In this document: positions 30,292-40,159 of the stretch, piece by piece
Layout: the number at the start of each line of letters is the position of its first letter
Numbering within the stretch: position 1 is the first letter of the stretch
DNA from: Huiozyma naganishii CBS 8797
Taxonomy: Eukaryota > Ascomycota > Saccharomycetes > Saccharomycetales > Saccharomycetaceae
Reading direction: 5' to 3'
NCBI RefSeq assembly: GCF_000348985.1
Contig: NC_035930.1
Coordinates: forward strand, 372,001-436,000
DNA length: 64,000 nucleotides
Translations under genes and position numbers: made by a program
Notes under the pieces: generated by a model
What the model was told of the DNA's origin: nothing
Databases searched by the model: none
The model's input: only the letters and a program-made list of their open reading frames with translations

Positions 30292-32010
30292 ATGTTTTCG
30301 GATGGTTCTGCGTTTGGTGCCGCGGATCAGACACATTTTCCAGATAGAATGGGTGCGCCGGTTTCCTCAGGTGCCGGTGGGGACGGTGCGGGCGCATCCG
30401 GGCAGGGGTCCAGCGTGGATCAGAAACAGATCAGTTTTTCGGAGTTCAACCCGCTGACGAGGGGTCTGTCGTTGCTTGGGTCCTCGTTTGGTGCGGCCAG
30501 CGGGACACCAACGGGGGCACAGATTCCATCGGCCTCGCATAGTCAGTCTAACGGTTTGAATAAAACGGACACGGCGACTTCCAGTAACAATATTCTTCAC
30601 ATGTTTTCACAGAACAATTCAAGCTTCTCATCGAAGAGGGATTCTACGCTTATCTTAAATGGTACTGATTCCGGGGAGATGGATTTCTTTTCGGGCTCCT
30701 TCAACAAAAGAAATCTTATGTTTATAAACAGCAAACAGCAGATTGGTAACAGTAACGCGGGCGGCATACCCCAGAGCCAGAGTCAGAGTCAGAGTGGTGG
30801 GCGCCTGCCCTCCGCAAACAACCTAGAGCTGGACACATTCTTCACCTCGGCTCAGAACTCTATGAGGTTCCCGAGCGAATCAGACCATCAGTACGATAGC
30901 CAGGAGGAAGGGAGAAGCTCATCGTTGAAGCCGCTGCTGGATCCCCTAGGGAACCCGCAGCAGAGTAGACCGGGTATCCCCTCGAGCTTGTCCCGATTGT
31001 CATCGTTGGTCAACATGTCCAACCAGGGGACAGCGGAAGAGGAACAGACGGAATTGGAACAGTCGAACACACCGCCTGATGTAGGATCAGACGCCACGTT
31101 CCATACAGAACAGGCTGCACTTTTGGCGAAAGTTTCAAAGACCAAGCCGAGACAGAGACGTGCACGGAAACTGAGGGCGAAGCCGAGCGGGGTCTCGACG
31201 GGGACATTTTTGGAGGTGTCCTCCGCAGCGGGCGCATTTGACCATTCGGATGATTCACAGACGCCGCTCGGAGCCACGACAATAGACCAGTTGATGCTCG
31301 TAGTGGAGGCCAGAAAGAAGGGCGTGACAGATAGAATCGTCACGACAAACGACGGGAGGCTGCTTCTCGATGCAAACCCTGAAATATTGCCCCGTCGTAT
31401 CGAACTCGTCGGTGGTGTCGAAAAACCAATCGGGGCCAACGGTATCAAACAGCACGAATGCAACATATGTCACAAGTTGTTCATTCAATTGACACATCTT
31501 GAAGTTCATCTTCGTTCACACCTGGGTGATAAACCGTACAAATGTACATGGTGCGGTAAAGGATTTACTCAGGGGGGGAATTTAAAGACCCATGTCAGGT
31601 TACACACTGGTGAGAAACCTTTCTCTTGTGAATTCTGTTCAAAGCGATTTTCAAGGAAGGGGAACTTAACGGCGCATCTCGTGACTCATGAGAAAGTTAG
31701 ACCCTTCGTATGCAAATTGAATGGCTGTATGAAAACATTCACCCAACTCGGGAACATGAAGTCGCACCAGAACAGATTTCATCAGAATACACTGACTGAG
31801 CTGACAAGACGCTTAGCCAATTTGGACCCAGCAGAAAACATTTCAGCAGAAGAGAGAGAAATGTTGAACTACTTTGCATCTCTTTATAAAAACTCCAACA
31901 AGGGCATCAAGGGGAGAGGCCGTGGTAAGAATACACAACAAGATAAATCAAGGACTGCAACCCCAACACAAGATCTAATCCAATTCAAAACTGTGGACTA
32001 TCCAACGTAA
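30292..32010 (+). CDS. AZF1: Azf1-type C2H2 zinc-finger transcription factor
   Basis: 572 residues, shorter than S. cerevisiae Azf1 (about 914), mostly through fewer Asn/Gln-rich linkers. The N-terminus is Ser/Gly/Asn-rich. Four C2H2 fingers are clustered at about 389-497: HECNICHKLFIQLTHLEVHL, YKCTWCGKGFTQGGNLKTHV, FSCEFCSKRFSRKGNLTAHL and FVCKLNGCMKTFTQLGNMKS, joined by TGEKP-type linkers. A basic GRGRGK tail follows. Known role: glucose-dependent activation of CLN3 and of cell-wall genes on other carbon. In S. cerevisiae AZF1 is YOR113W on the sister block, so its place beside RPC19 is another sign of alternative retention. A second Met at codon 20 could be the start. Confidence 0.88.
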   Translation: MFSDGSAFGAADQTHFPDRMGAPVSSGAGGDGAGASGQGSSVDQKQISFSEFNPLTRGLSLLGSSFGAASGTPTGAQIPSASHSQSNGLNKTDTATSSNNILHMFSQNNSSFSSKRDSTLILNGTDSGEMDFFSGSFNKRNLMFINSKQQIGNSNAGGIPQSQSQSQSGGRLPSANNLELDTFFTSAQNSMRFPSESDHQYDSQEEGRSSSLKPLLDPLGNPQQSRPGIPSSLSRLSSLVNMSNQGTAEEEQTELEQSNTPPDVGSDATFHTEQAALLAKVSKTKPRQRRARKLRAKPSGVSTGTFLEVSSAAGAFDHSDDSQTPLGATTIDQLMLVVEARKKGVTDRIVTTNDGRLLLDANPEILPRRIELVGGVEKPIGANGIKQHECNICHKLFIQLTHLEVHLRSHLGDKPYKCTWCGKGFTQGGNLKTHVRLHTGEKPFSCEFCSKRFSRKGNLTAHLVTHEKVRPFVCKLNGCMKTFTQLGNMKSHQNRFHQNTLTELTRRLANLDPAENISAEEREMLNYFASLYKNSNKGIKGRGRGKNTQQDKSRTATPTQDLIQFKTVDYPT

Positions 32011-33798
32011 CTTACTCTTCCAGTAGTCACTCGGGGAAAAACTTCTGTTGGAATTTAGCGATTTCACACTGCATAATTATTTGAAATTTTGCATAAAACC
32101 CATCAGCGGCCTTGATATCTACGTATATACCATCATTATAATAAAAGAACTAGCATATATTAACTCCCTGGATATTAGCGATTGGTTTAGATTACTCTAC
32201 TTGAGCCCATCATGACCAGTAAAGGTTTTATTTTTGCTTGTTCAACTTCCTAATAGTTGGAACACCGTTTTTACTTGGATTCTTAATTTGGTTACTATGA
32301 GTAAGGCAGGACTTTTTCAATTGCAAAATCTGGTTTTAGTTGTCCAGCAAGTATATATATGGATATGTAGCTAATTGCATAACCTGTATTGCTGTTATCG
32401 TGAAATATTGCTGGATATAGAAAATGAAGATTATAAGGGTGATAAGATATCATCATAGGCATAAAGAATGTGAAACGCTAATGATACCTGGCAACTATGA
32501 AGCGCATAACACAAATGCCACGTGGAAGTTAACATATTATACTATGAAACATACTCACTATTCTGAGACTATTTGGGAAATTATCACATATATAAAGACT
32601 AGTTATATCCATAGTATCGGTCTCTATCTTCCTGATACATACAGAAGAGACCATCGAACCATATACTTATATATTAAGTATATACCAGAAGTCATACCTG
32701 AACTAAAACATCTCTTTACTCTACTACAATGAATAGCCACGGCGAACAAGACCCTATTCAACAGATATATATTTTATGGTAGGTGAAAACCTCTGTCACT
32801 ATTTCTTTATTGTTTATTTTTTCATTGTTGATTTAAGCTAAAGTTACTCTTAGCTTTAAATAAAATAAACAAGAATTGCTGTGAGGATAACTACTACTGA
32901 GGTTTACTACTATGAGAAGTACCGTACTGTGATATATATTAAGACCAACATTTAAAATAAACCTCTAGACACACGGACTACACATTATCAGGAACGTATA
33001 TAAACTCGCAAAGGATCGACTTCAACAACTTTCAAGACAATTCCTGAATTTCAGATATGAAGAACGAGGAACACTTGAACCAGTGAGCACTTCCGGTAAA
33101 AAAAATGACTACTGATCTTGCTAATGTGACAATGTCGGATTGTATGCCCCTTCGTTCTCGAATTGTAACCAACTTCTCAGCTCTACTGTCTTCCCTTTTC
33201 TATTAGTACTACAGGAAGATACCTATATTCTAGCTTACCATCTTGTTTCAAATATTTATCATAATATACCTCATTGCCTAAATATTGCTTTTCAATAAAC
33301 TGGAACGTTTATCCTTGTGATATATATACCATGAAGCAATCACACATTTGATAGAAAAATTACAGCAAACAAAAGAAAAGTTTTATAAAATACAGAATTT
33401 ATAAAATATAATTAGTGTTAACACTGTATACTGTCTGAATAAAACAGGGTTTGGTTGTTGTGTGGTCCTCGATTTACGGGGTGTTACAGTATTTTTGAAA
33501 CACTGAATAGAGCAGATTTCGGCCTACAGAGATCTACATCTGACCAGAACAACTTTTACATAAAGCAAACAACGATACAAAAAACGTGACATTTGAAACC
33601 GTTCTTATCTCCAAACTGGTGTAGAAATGAGAGCCCCAAAGTTTGACTCCCAGCTGTGCCATTCCTTCCCAACGTCATTGTGTCACTTTTCTTGAAAAAT
33701 AAAAAAAGACATATATTTAAAGGCAGCAATACAAAGATTAAGGGTAGAATACAGCGATGTACCATTCAGACAGAACAGTATAAGTTTACCGCAGTATA
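32011..33798. other. Gene-free AT-rich interval between AZF1 and the YNL115C-like gene
   Basis: 1788 bp, the longest gap in the window. Only a 102-codon frame (32424-32732) of unusual Tyr/Ile/His-rich composition occurs, and it is not credible. TGTTGGAAT at 32046-32054 resembles the start of Ty1/Ty2-type LTRs. TTCAACA ends occur at 32757-32763 and 33021-33027, the latter followed by ACTTT against ACTTC before 32046. A small interrupted hairpin lies at about 32618-32657. These suggest, but do not prove, a decayed retrotransposon footprint. No tRNA, centromere element III or known ncRNA was found. The last ~300 bp should hold the promoter of the next gene. Confidence 0.4.
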
Positions 33799-35628
33799 AT
33801 GGAATCAAATATCGGTGAGAGTAACTTTAACAGCTCGATCACACCAGAGGATGCTGATATACATCTCGCAGCTACTCCTCCGGAAGAGTCTGCCGGAAGG
33901 AGCGAGTTTGGTGCAGAAGAAGGGGAGGAGGGGGAAGAGAATACACCACTAATCAACAAACCAAAGACCAGTCACCCTGTGAAATCTCACAGAAATATAG
34001 GTGACAGAACGGCGTCATATGGTGGGGTTGTCGGGCCTGGGGACGATCGCAATACTGGGGACTCTGAGGCTCATGGGGGTGATGAACCACGTTTCCAAAC
34101 TCATAAAGATTACAGTATCTTCCAACACAATTGGAGGTGGACAATGAATGTAATACTATTCATCAACACATTGTTTTTGGTGTTTGTTTTCATTTGCTAT
34201 TTCTTTTTGAACTTTGGGTTTGGGACGGGGAGAAACGAATCCTTTGATAAACTTCTGTTCATTTCAGTGGCCCTAATAGGAAACTGTTTCAATCTGTGGT
34301 TCAACGACATTTGGTTGATTTCCTCTTGGGACTATTTCATGGACATGGTTTTAACTGGTCTTCCCCTAACTAATCTAGCCCTGTTCATGCTCACAAGCTA
34401 TACGAGGACAAGACTCAACTTTAGCACGGTAATGATGTTTCTTTGGCTAGCACTTACTTTTGGCCTCAGCTTGTATCAATCTTACAAATTACAAGAATAT
34501 ATTAAGCAGCTTGCTCCTGAGACGGTACAGAACAAGCATACGCTGAAAGAGTGGATCAAAATTGCCTTTAGAAATGTTGTGAAGATTCTTTGTTGTGGAC
34601 TACTGTTTTTGATGACTTTGAACTCCTTCCTTTTCATGATTGATACCCACAATGTTGCAAACTTCAAAGATGATGACTCCCAATTTGTGTATGCAGACTC
34701 GCAGCACTCTAAAACATTACATATCAAATGTAGTGGGTTAGAAAACCACGACAAGACAAAACCTATTGTTTTGTATGAACACGGCGGTGAAGATACTTCG
34801 TATCTTTCTGGCAGGTGGATTCAAGAGTTGTACCATTTGGGGAAGATTGAAAGTTACTGTGTTTATGATAGATTCGGTTATGGACTTTCGGACTCGACGT
34901 CCGCTCCTTGGTCGTTGAAGGCATCTGCTGAAGCCCTTCGGTACGCGTTAGTAGATGAGATGAAATTGGAGGGTCCCTTTGTAGTTGTTGGATACGACTA
35001 TGGTGGTCTGGTTGGCAGAGTATTTGTTAGTCAAAATAGAGACATATGCTCTGGACTCATGCTAGTCGAATCATGGCACGAAGAACTTCTTCTAAAGAAG
35101 TACTTCAAGAGACTATTTCCTGGAGACGGTGATGATAACGGACATGATGGCAACAATGACGGGAACAGCGACGATAAGGTTAGCTTCAGAGTTCCAGAAA
35201 GAGAAATTCACAAAAGGAACGGATTAAAAGTGTGGTGGAATGGTCTGTGGTCTTCCATTGGATTGAATTTACACTATTCATGGATGGTGAGGCATAGAGG
35301 TTCCAGGGACAGAATACTTGGTAGAGATATGCAACATCAGGGTAAGTTTTTGAGAACCAAGTTTTTAGAAGTGTTGACGAGCTCGCTGCTGAGTTATAAG
35401 GATATTTTAGAAACAAATCCAAAGTTAAGAAATGTTAAATTGAGTGTTGTCAGTTCAAAGGAAATGGTGAGAAAGTCGTCCATTTGGGGTGATTGGCAAA
35501 GAAAGTTGACAAAACTGTCGGGCAACACGAAAGAATGGAAAATTGTTGATGGAGAGCATAATTTCTATCAAAACGGTGTTGGTAAAGAGTTGGCTCAGGA
35601 CGTGCTGTTGCGTCTATTGAACGAGTAG
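33799..35628 (+). CDS. YNL115C-like membrane protein with alpha/beta-hydrolase domain
   Basis: 609 residues. An acidic N-terminus (~110 residues) is followed by five hydrophobic segments between about 114 and 285 (first VILFINTLFLVFVFICYFF, last ILCCGLLFLMTLNSFLFMI). A soluble alpha/beta-hydrolase-like domain follows to the end: YEHGGEDTSY as oxyanion region, YDRFGYGLSDS, nucleophile elbow GYDYGG with Asp400, and GEHNF as likely catalytic His near the C-terminus. The elbow has Asp instead of Ser, as in epoxide hydrolases and haloalkane dehalogenases. An acidic Asn/Asp-rich insert lies at about 443-460. Position and strand fit YNL115C, a protein of uncharacterised function in yeast. Substrate unknown. 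Confidence 0.75.
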   Translation: MESNIGESNFNSSITPEDADIHLAATPPEESAGRSEFGAEEGEEGEENTPLINKPKTSHPVKSHRNIGDRTASYGGVVGPGDDRNTGDSEAHGGDEPRFQTHKDYSIFQHNWRWTMNVILFINTLFLVFVFICYFFLNFGFGTGRNESFDKLLFISVALIGNCFNLWFNDIWLISSWDYFMDMVLTGLPLTNLALFMLTSYTRTRLNFSTVMMFLWLALTFGLSLYQSYKLQEYIKQLAPETVQNKHTLKEWIKIAFRNVVKILCCGLLFLMTLNSFLFMIDTHNVANFKDDDSQFVYADSQHSKTLHIKCSGLENHDKTKPIVLYEHGGEDTSYLSGRWIQELYHLGKIESYCVYDRFGYGLSDSTSAPWSLKASAEALRYALVDEMKLEGPFVVVGYDYGGLVGRVFVSQNRDICSGLMLVESWHEELLLKKYFKRLFPGDGDDNGHDGNNDGNSDDKVSFRVPEREIHKRNGLKVWWNGLWSSIGLNLHYSWMVRHRGSRDRILGRDMQHQGKFLRTKFLEVLTSSLLSYKDILETNPKLRNVKLSVVSSKEMVRKSSIWGDWQRKLTKLSGNTKEWKIVDGEHNFYQNGVGKELAQDVLLRLLNE

Positions 35629-35892
35629 GTTATAGTGTCAACTTGAACCTATGATCTCTTTATGTTTCTTAAATATTCATGTAAGGTATTTCGAACATCA
35701 AATGTTACTTTTTCAGTCATTATCGTTGGAATTGAGCCCCCAACATGACCATAGGACTAGATTTCAACAAACCAGCCAATATCAAAATACATAACTTACA
35801 AAGTATCCCCCGTACTAAGGATAAACCTGTTTCCTAACCTTCCCCCCTTTCCGAATAACATAAAAAGTTATGTTTACAGAGTCCACATTTAC

Positions 35893-37176
35893 TCAGACGG
35901 TCCCCCTCCTCCCACTTGGACCAATCTTTGGGACTGTAACGTTTGTGTTTTCCAAAAATATTCCCTTCTCTCTTTGGAACATTTCTGCTATTTCCGTTAT
36001 GTCATCCTCACTCAAATCGAAGATGCACCTACAGTTCGGGCAAGTGAAAAGTGGCACATCTTTATTCATATAGGGTTGGATACACGCTGAATGCCAGCAG
36101 TGAGAACATGGGGCGAAAAATAGCCGATGTTGAAGTTTACACTCCTCCAAACATATTGAACACAACTCGTGTCTTGTATCCTCCGTCAGGTTGTTCATCC
36201 TTTCCTCAAGTACTTTCCCAAACTTCACGGGGTCATGTTTCCAAGAGTCATTGAGTTCCACTTTCATTCGCACGTATCTGTTCTTCTTGTTCCCCGTTGT
36301 TGGTGTATTTATCCCCAACTGTATGATATCGCCGTCTTCAAGAAGAATATCCTTAGACACTGTGTGAGCTGGAGTTATTCTATTATGATTCAAAAAAGTC
36401 CCGCTTTTCGATCTGAAGTCTTGTAAGTACCAGGATCCTGAGTTGTCCACCTTAATGTAACCGTGTAACCTTGACACAGCCACCGAATCGAACATGATTG
36501 GTTGATACTCCTTTGAAACCACTGGCAAGGCCCTCCTGACCCTTTTCGAGTCTCTGCAAATCACGAACTGAGAATTTGGACCTGCCAATCTCGTTATCGG
36601 ACAGAAATACAAGGGGTTTCTCACCTCATCTGCTCCAAATAATGGTGTAAGCCGGATTGAGAACATCCCATTTTCATCAGGAGTGTTAACTCTGGGCGTG
36701 CGTGGTCCCACAGATCCCGCGCCCACTGGAGTGTCTAATGGTATCGACTGGAAATTCTCCTGTGTCTCCCTGGGTCCATATATAAACTGCACCATACTCT
36801 TTGTTACTTCACCCTTTGGTAGCAAACCTTCATCGAAAAACGTACCGTTGCAACAACCGAGGTTGGTGAACGTTAAGTGCAGGGGCAACTCCCTGCCAAT
36901 AAACCGTGGCACTTCAACCAACGCATTGTCTGATCCACGGACCTCTTCCAACTCCACATCAAGGAACCCCTCGTTGGGATGTTTCGTAGTGTATAGACGA
37001 TTTGTGTCTTTGAACTCTACCGCGGGGAAAGGGCTAGTCAACGAGAGCCCACTAGAACTGGTGGAGACACAACTTCCCTCACTCCCAGGCTGATACCCTT
37101 GCGACACCAAATTCCCATTGGGGTCCAGCGTGGTATATTGAACCCTCTGTACAATACTTTGACCTCTTAGCATCAT
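35893..37176 (-). CDS. DMA2: Dma2 (or Dma1), FHA-RING ubiquitin ligase
   Basis: 427 residues; two adjacent ATGs begin the frame. An FHA domain at about 195-300 shows SRLHGYIKV, DFRSKSGTFLNHNRI and LLEDGDIIQLG, the phosphothreonine-binding core. A RING domain at about 335-385 shows CSICLEEC, CSHCWHSACIQPY and CPNCRCIF. This order is characteristic of yeast Dma1/Dma2 and human RNF8/CHFR-type ligases. Role: septin ring and spindle-position checkpoint control. DMA1 (YHR115C) and DMA2 (YNL116W) are ohnologues; flanking YNL115C-like and MLS1 favour DMA2. The N-terminal half is less conserved. Confidence 0.92.
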   Translation of the reverse strand: MMLRGQSIVQRVQYTTLDPNGNLVSQGYQPGSEGSCVSTSSSGLSLTSPFPAVEFKDTNRLYTTKHPNEGFLDVELEEVRGSDNALVEVPRFIGRELPLHLTFTNLGCCNGTFFDEGLLPKGEVTKSMVQFIYGPRETQENFQSIPLDTPVGAGSVGPRTPRVNTPDENGMFSIRLTPLFGADEVRNPLYFCPITRLAGPNSQFVICRDSKRVRRALPVVSKEYQPIMFDSVAVSRLHGYIKVDNSGSWYLQDFRSKSGTFLNHNRITPAHTVSKDILLEDGDIIQLGINTPTTGNKKNRYVRMKVELNDSWKHDPVKFGKVLEERMNNLTEDTRHELCSICLEECKLQHRLFFAPCSHCWHSACIQPYMNKDVPLFTCPNCRCIFDLSEDDITEIAEMFQREKGIFLENTNVTVPKIGPSGRRGTV

Positions 37177-37705
37177 TTCTTCTCAGGATTCTGATTTCGT
37201 GCTTGGTTTGATCCTGTAATCCACACGCACAGAAACTTCTTTAGGTACAAACCAGCAATATATACGTAATATACACACAGACACACCACTATCCTCCTCA
37301 CGACACAGGACTAAGCCACGAGATGACCTCGTTATGATGGTCGAACGGTTTATCTGTTAAGGACGTGAATACCCTAAAGGGGAGATATCGACTTTCTTCC
37401 CCACAAACGTGCATCTCTGCGGCTGTTTCTGTGGGATCCACTGTGGGCGCCCGTCCACCGGGCGCCAGCGGGCCGAGACTGCGCTCCATTACGCGGAACA
37501 CTGTGCGCCGCGTACAAAGGAAGAGACAGTAAGTACCATATACAAGCTCTCTTTAGAAACTACAAAACATACGGGAGTTGTATCTTAGCTACACAGAGAC
37601 ATTATAGAACGGTGAGTGCTTCTACTGGACTGGAGTGGGCCGGGGATCGATGTCCTTGGGACACTCTCTCCCGAGGAAACGTAGATGTTGTTTCTTCTTC
37701 CCTCG
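37177..37705. promoter_or_regulatory. DMA2 upstream region and MLS1 3' flank
   Basis: 529 bp. A perfect 8-bp GC-rich hairpin GGCGCCCG-TCCAC-CGGGCGCC lies at 37446-37466 inside an unusually GC-rich patch (37430-37515). A 67-codon frame covers the patch but resembles nothing known. The remainder is A+T-rich. Function unknown. Confidence 0.4.
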
Positions 37706-39400
37706 TTACAACTTGCTCTGTTCGGTGAAACTGGATATGTAGTCGTTGTTGGTGGCGTTGACGGTCACAATCTCGTCGTACAGTAGACTGGTTAGGAACT
37801 CGCTGAAGTTTTTCCCCGTTATCTCTGGGAGGAAGTACTTCGCAGCGACGTCGAACTTGTTGTTCGCACCCACTGGACTCTGTTTTTTCAACTTCTCGAC
37901 TTGCTCTTGCAGGATCTTGGAGGTCAGTGCTGGGGTCACCTTCTCACCAGTGTCACTCAAGATTGACCCGTGTGTCACCCACTGGTACAGTTGACAACGG
38001 GACACCTCTGCCGTGGCAGCGTCCTCCATCAGGTAATTGATTGGGACACACCCGGACCCTCTCAACCATGCCTCCATATACTGCAACCCAATGTCCAGGT
38101 TCTGTCTGATCCCACTCAGCGTGACTTTCCCACCTTCGACGTTAGTGTTTGTCAAGTTCTCGACTTTGAATTCGTCCAAGCTTGGGACGTTATAGATTTG
38201 GTTAGGTGTGCCCATGTTGATGAAAACCTCGTTACAGATCACGGCCAGGGCAGGGTGGGCGATCCAGGACCCGTCGTGTCCGTTGGTCAACTCTCTGATC
38301 TTATCGGTGCGCACTTTGGTCATTGCGACCTCGTTTGCCTTGGCGTCGTCCTTGATTGGGATATGAGCAGCCATACCGCCCATAGCGTGCACACCTCTAC
38401 GGTGACACGTGTTGATCAGCAACTTCACGTAGGCGTCCATGAATGGTGAGGTCATTGTGACCTGGTCTCTGTCTGGCAGCACATGTTGTGGCATGTTTCT
38501 GAGTCTTTTGATCGTCGAGAAGATGTAATCCCAACGGCCACAGTTCAACCCACTCGAGTGGTCTCTCAACTCGTAAATAATCTCCTCCATTTGGAAAGCC
38601 GCTGGCAATGTTTCAATAAGCACGGTGGCTCTAATGGTGCCCCTTGGAATGTTCAAGTAGTCCTGAGCGACATTGAAGATATCGTTCCACAATCTAGCCT
38701 CCAAATGGTGTTCCATCTTGGGCAAGTAGAAGTATGGGCCCAGCCCAAGGTCAAGCAACTTCTGTGCGTTGTGGAAGAAATACAGACCAAAATCGAAGAT
38801 CGAGGCGCTGATTGGTTCATCATCGACGTACAAATGTTTCTCCAAAAGGTGCCAGCCTCTTGGTCTCACAATGAGGGTGGGCAAGTGAGTCAGCTCCGAG
38901 TGCTTCAACTTGTAAGATTTCCCCTTGGCCGTTGTGAAATCGATTTGGCCTCTTATCGCGTCGTACAGGTTAACTTGACCGTAAATGATGTTTTGCCATG
39001 TGGGGGACAACGAATCCTCGAAATCGGTCATGTAAGTGTTAACATCCGAGTTCAACGCGTTGACCAGCATATTTCTCAATGGCGGACCTGTAATCTCACA
39101 GGATCTGTTAATTAAACCAGGTGCTGGGATAGCACCTCTCCAAGCCGGGTTCTTTCTCACAACTTCAGTTTCTGGTAAAAACCCGAATTTGTACTCTCCA
39201 GAATCCAACCCCTTCTGAACGGTCTGTCTTCTCTCTAGCAATTCTTTACGTCTACCATTGAAAGTCCTGTGCAACAAAACAACAAACTCCAAAGCTTCCC
39301 TCGTGAGGATACTCTTTGGCGTAGTAGTAGAAGGTGCAAAGAGTGGAGTCGTATCCACATTGACCTTCAAAACAACGTTCTTCAAATTTTTTCTAACCAT
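37706..39400 (-). CDS. MLS1: Mls1, malate synthase (glyoxylate cycle)
   Basis: 564 residues from the ATG at 39400 ([16 protein letters not shown]). It condenses glyoxylate with acetyl-CoA to malate. Family blocks: [38 protein letters not shown], the signature [41 protein letters not shown] and [12 protein letters not shown]. The C-terminus is EQSKL, a peroxisomal targeting signal type 1 (SKL). MLS1 and DAL7 are close paralogues; place between DMA2 and DCP2 matches MLS1 (YNL117W). The shared promoter with DCP2 has CCCCT cores and G-rich repeats that would suit carbon-source control, though no site is proven. Confidence 0.96.
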   Translation of the reverse strand: MVRKNLKNVVLKVNVDTTPLFAPSTTTPKSILTREALEFVVLLHRTFNGRRKELLERRQTVQKGLDSGEYKFGFLPETEVVRKNPAWRGAIPAPGLINRSCEITGPPLRNMLVNALNSDVNTYMTDFEDSLSPTWQNIIYGQVNLYDAIRGQIDFTTAKGKSYKLKHSELTHLPTLIVRPRGWHLLEKHLYVDDEPISASIFDFGLYFFHNAQKLLDLGLGPYFYLPKMEHHLEARLWNDIFNVAQDYLNIPRGTIRATVLIETLPAAFQMEEIIYELRDHSSGLNCGRWDYIFSTIKRLRNMPQHVLPDRDQVTMTSPFMDAYVKLLINTCHRRGVHAMGGMAAHIPIKDDAKANEVAMTKVRTDKIRELTNGHDGSWIAHPALAVICNEVFINMGTPNQIYNVPSLDEFKVENLTNTNVEGGKVTLSGIRQNLDIGLQYMEAWLRGSGCVPINYLMEDAATAEVSRCQLYQWVTHGSILSDTGEKVTPALTSKILQEQVEKLKKQSPVGANNKFDVAAKYFLPEITGKNFSEFLTSLLYDEIVTVNATNNDYISSFTEQSKL

Positions 39401-40159
39401 AGTGCCCACTTGTCTACGTATCTTAACCTACGGTTATTAGTCACAAGGAGAAACCAAATGGGGGAAACAAATGGGGGAAACAAATTGTATAATCAGGAAC
39501 CTTTAACCATTAACCATTATAGCATCCCCTCCCCTTTATATACGTTTTTTTTCAACTACAATCACCTCTACCCTCGCTCTGATGGAGGGAGGCCTCGCCA
39601 TGTTCTCGAGCTTCATCTATATCCAATACTGAGTTAGCGTACTGTTTGCGTTAAGTGTGACCTCTTCGAGTTTCAAAGAGAGAGACACTCTCGGCCAGAT
39701 GGAGGAATTGGGAATCTGAGAAGAGCGATTTCTCGGAGTTTGAAACCCGGAAAATCGGAGCCGAAAACGGAGTTCGGAATTAGGGTTTGGGCAGAACCCT
39801 AGGGCTTGATTAGGGCTTGATTAGGGCTTGCCATTGACATTTCAAGTTAGGGCTTGTTCTGGGGTCACCCGGTCACCGCTTTTTTTTTTATTTTTTTTTC
39901 CCTGAAAGCAGATTTTTTTGTTTTTGTAGAACGAGCGTTGTGCTCGGTTTCAGCATAGTACCGTTGGGAAGCACTTAATTCATTCCAGATTAGAAGCCAA
40001 CTATACAGCCCTTAAGACGCTAACCCCACTCCAATTTCAACTTTAACATTATAGAAAGTGGTAAAGAAGAAAAAATAAACACAGAACAACACAGCAAGAT
40101 CCGGAAGTGTTCCAGATATATATATATAGAAGACAAACCCACCAAATTATAATTACGTC
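39401..40159. promoter_or_regulatory. Divergent MLS1/DCP2 promoter
   Basis: 759 bp. MLS1 side: two tandem copies of CAAATGGGGGAAA (39455-39480), a CCCCTCCCCT stretch near 39526 and TTTATATA near 39535. Middle: several CGG half-sites (39730-39775) and a TTAGGG-type array (39780-39856). DCP2 side: poly(T) tracts near 39880-39920 and a TATATATATATAG run near 40118. No open frame of note. Confidence 0.6.
39780..39856 (+). repeat. TTAGGGCTTG array, Tbf1-type binding sites
   Basis: TTAGGGTT (39780-39787), AACCCTAGGGCTTG (39795-39808), TTAGGGCTTG (39810-39819), TTAGGGCTTG (39821-39830) and TTAGGGCTTG (39847-39856). TTAGGGYT/ARCCCTAA is the recognition sequence of Tbf1, a Myb-domain factor that binds telomere-like repeats and some promoters. 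Spacings of the central copies are 10-11 bp, one helical turn. Binding is inferred. Confidence 0.65.

Noticed and set aside
32424..32732. 102-codon frame in the AZF1-YNL115C gap
   Set aside because: It has an ATG, but its Tyr/Ile/His/Thr-rich composition is that of random A+T-rich DNA and it has no family resemblance.
32011..33798. Possible point centromere in the large gap
   Set aside because: No TTCCGAA-type CDEIII core with a CDEI about 90 bp away was found, and conserved synteny does not place a centromere here.
37298..37501. 67-codon minus-strand frame upstream of DMA2
   Set aside because: It covers the GC-rich hairpin; there is no known homologue, and the DMA2 product is complete without it.
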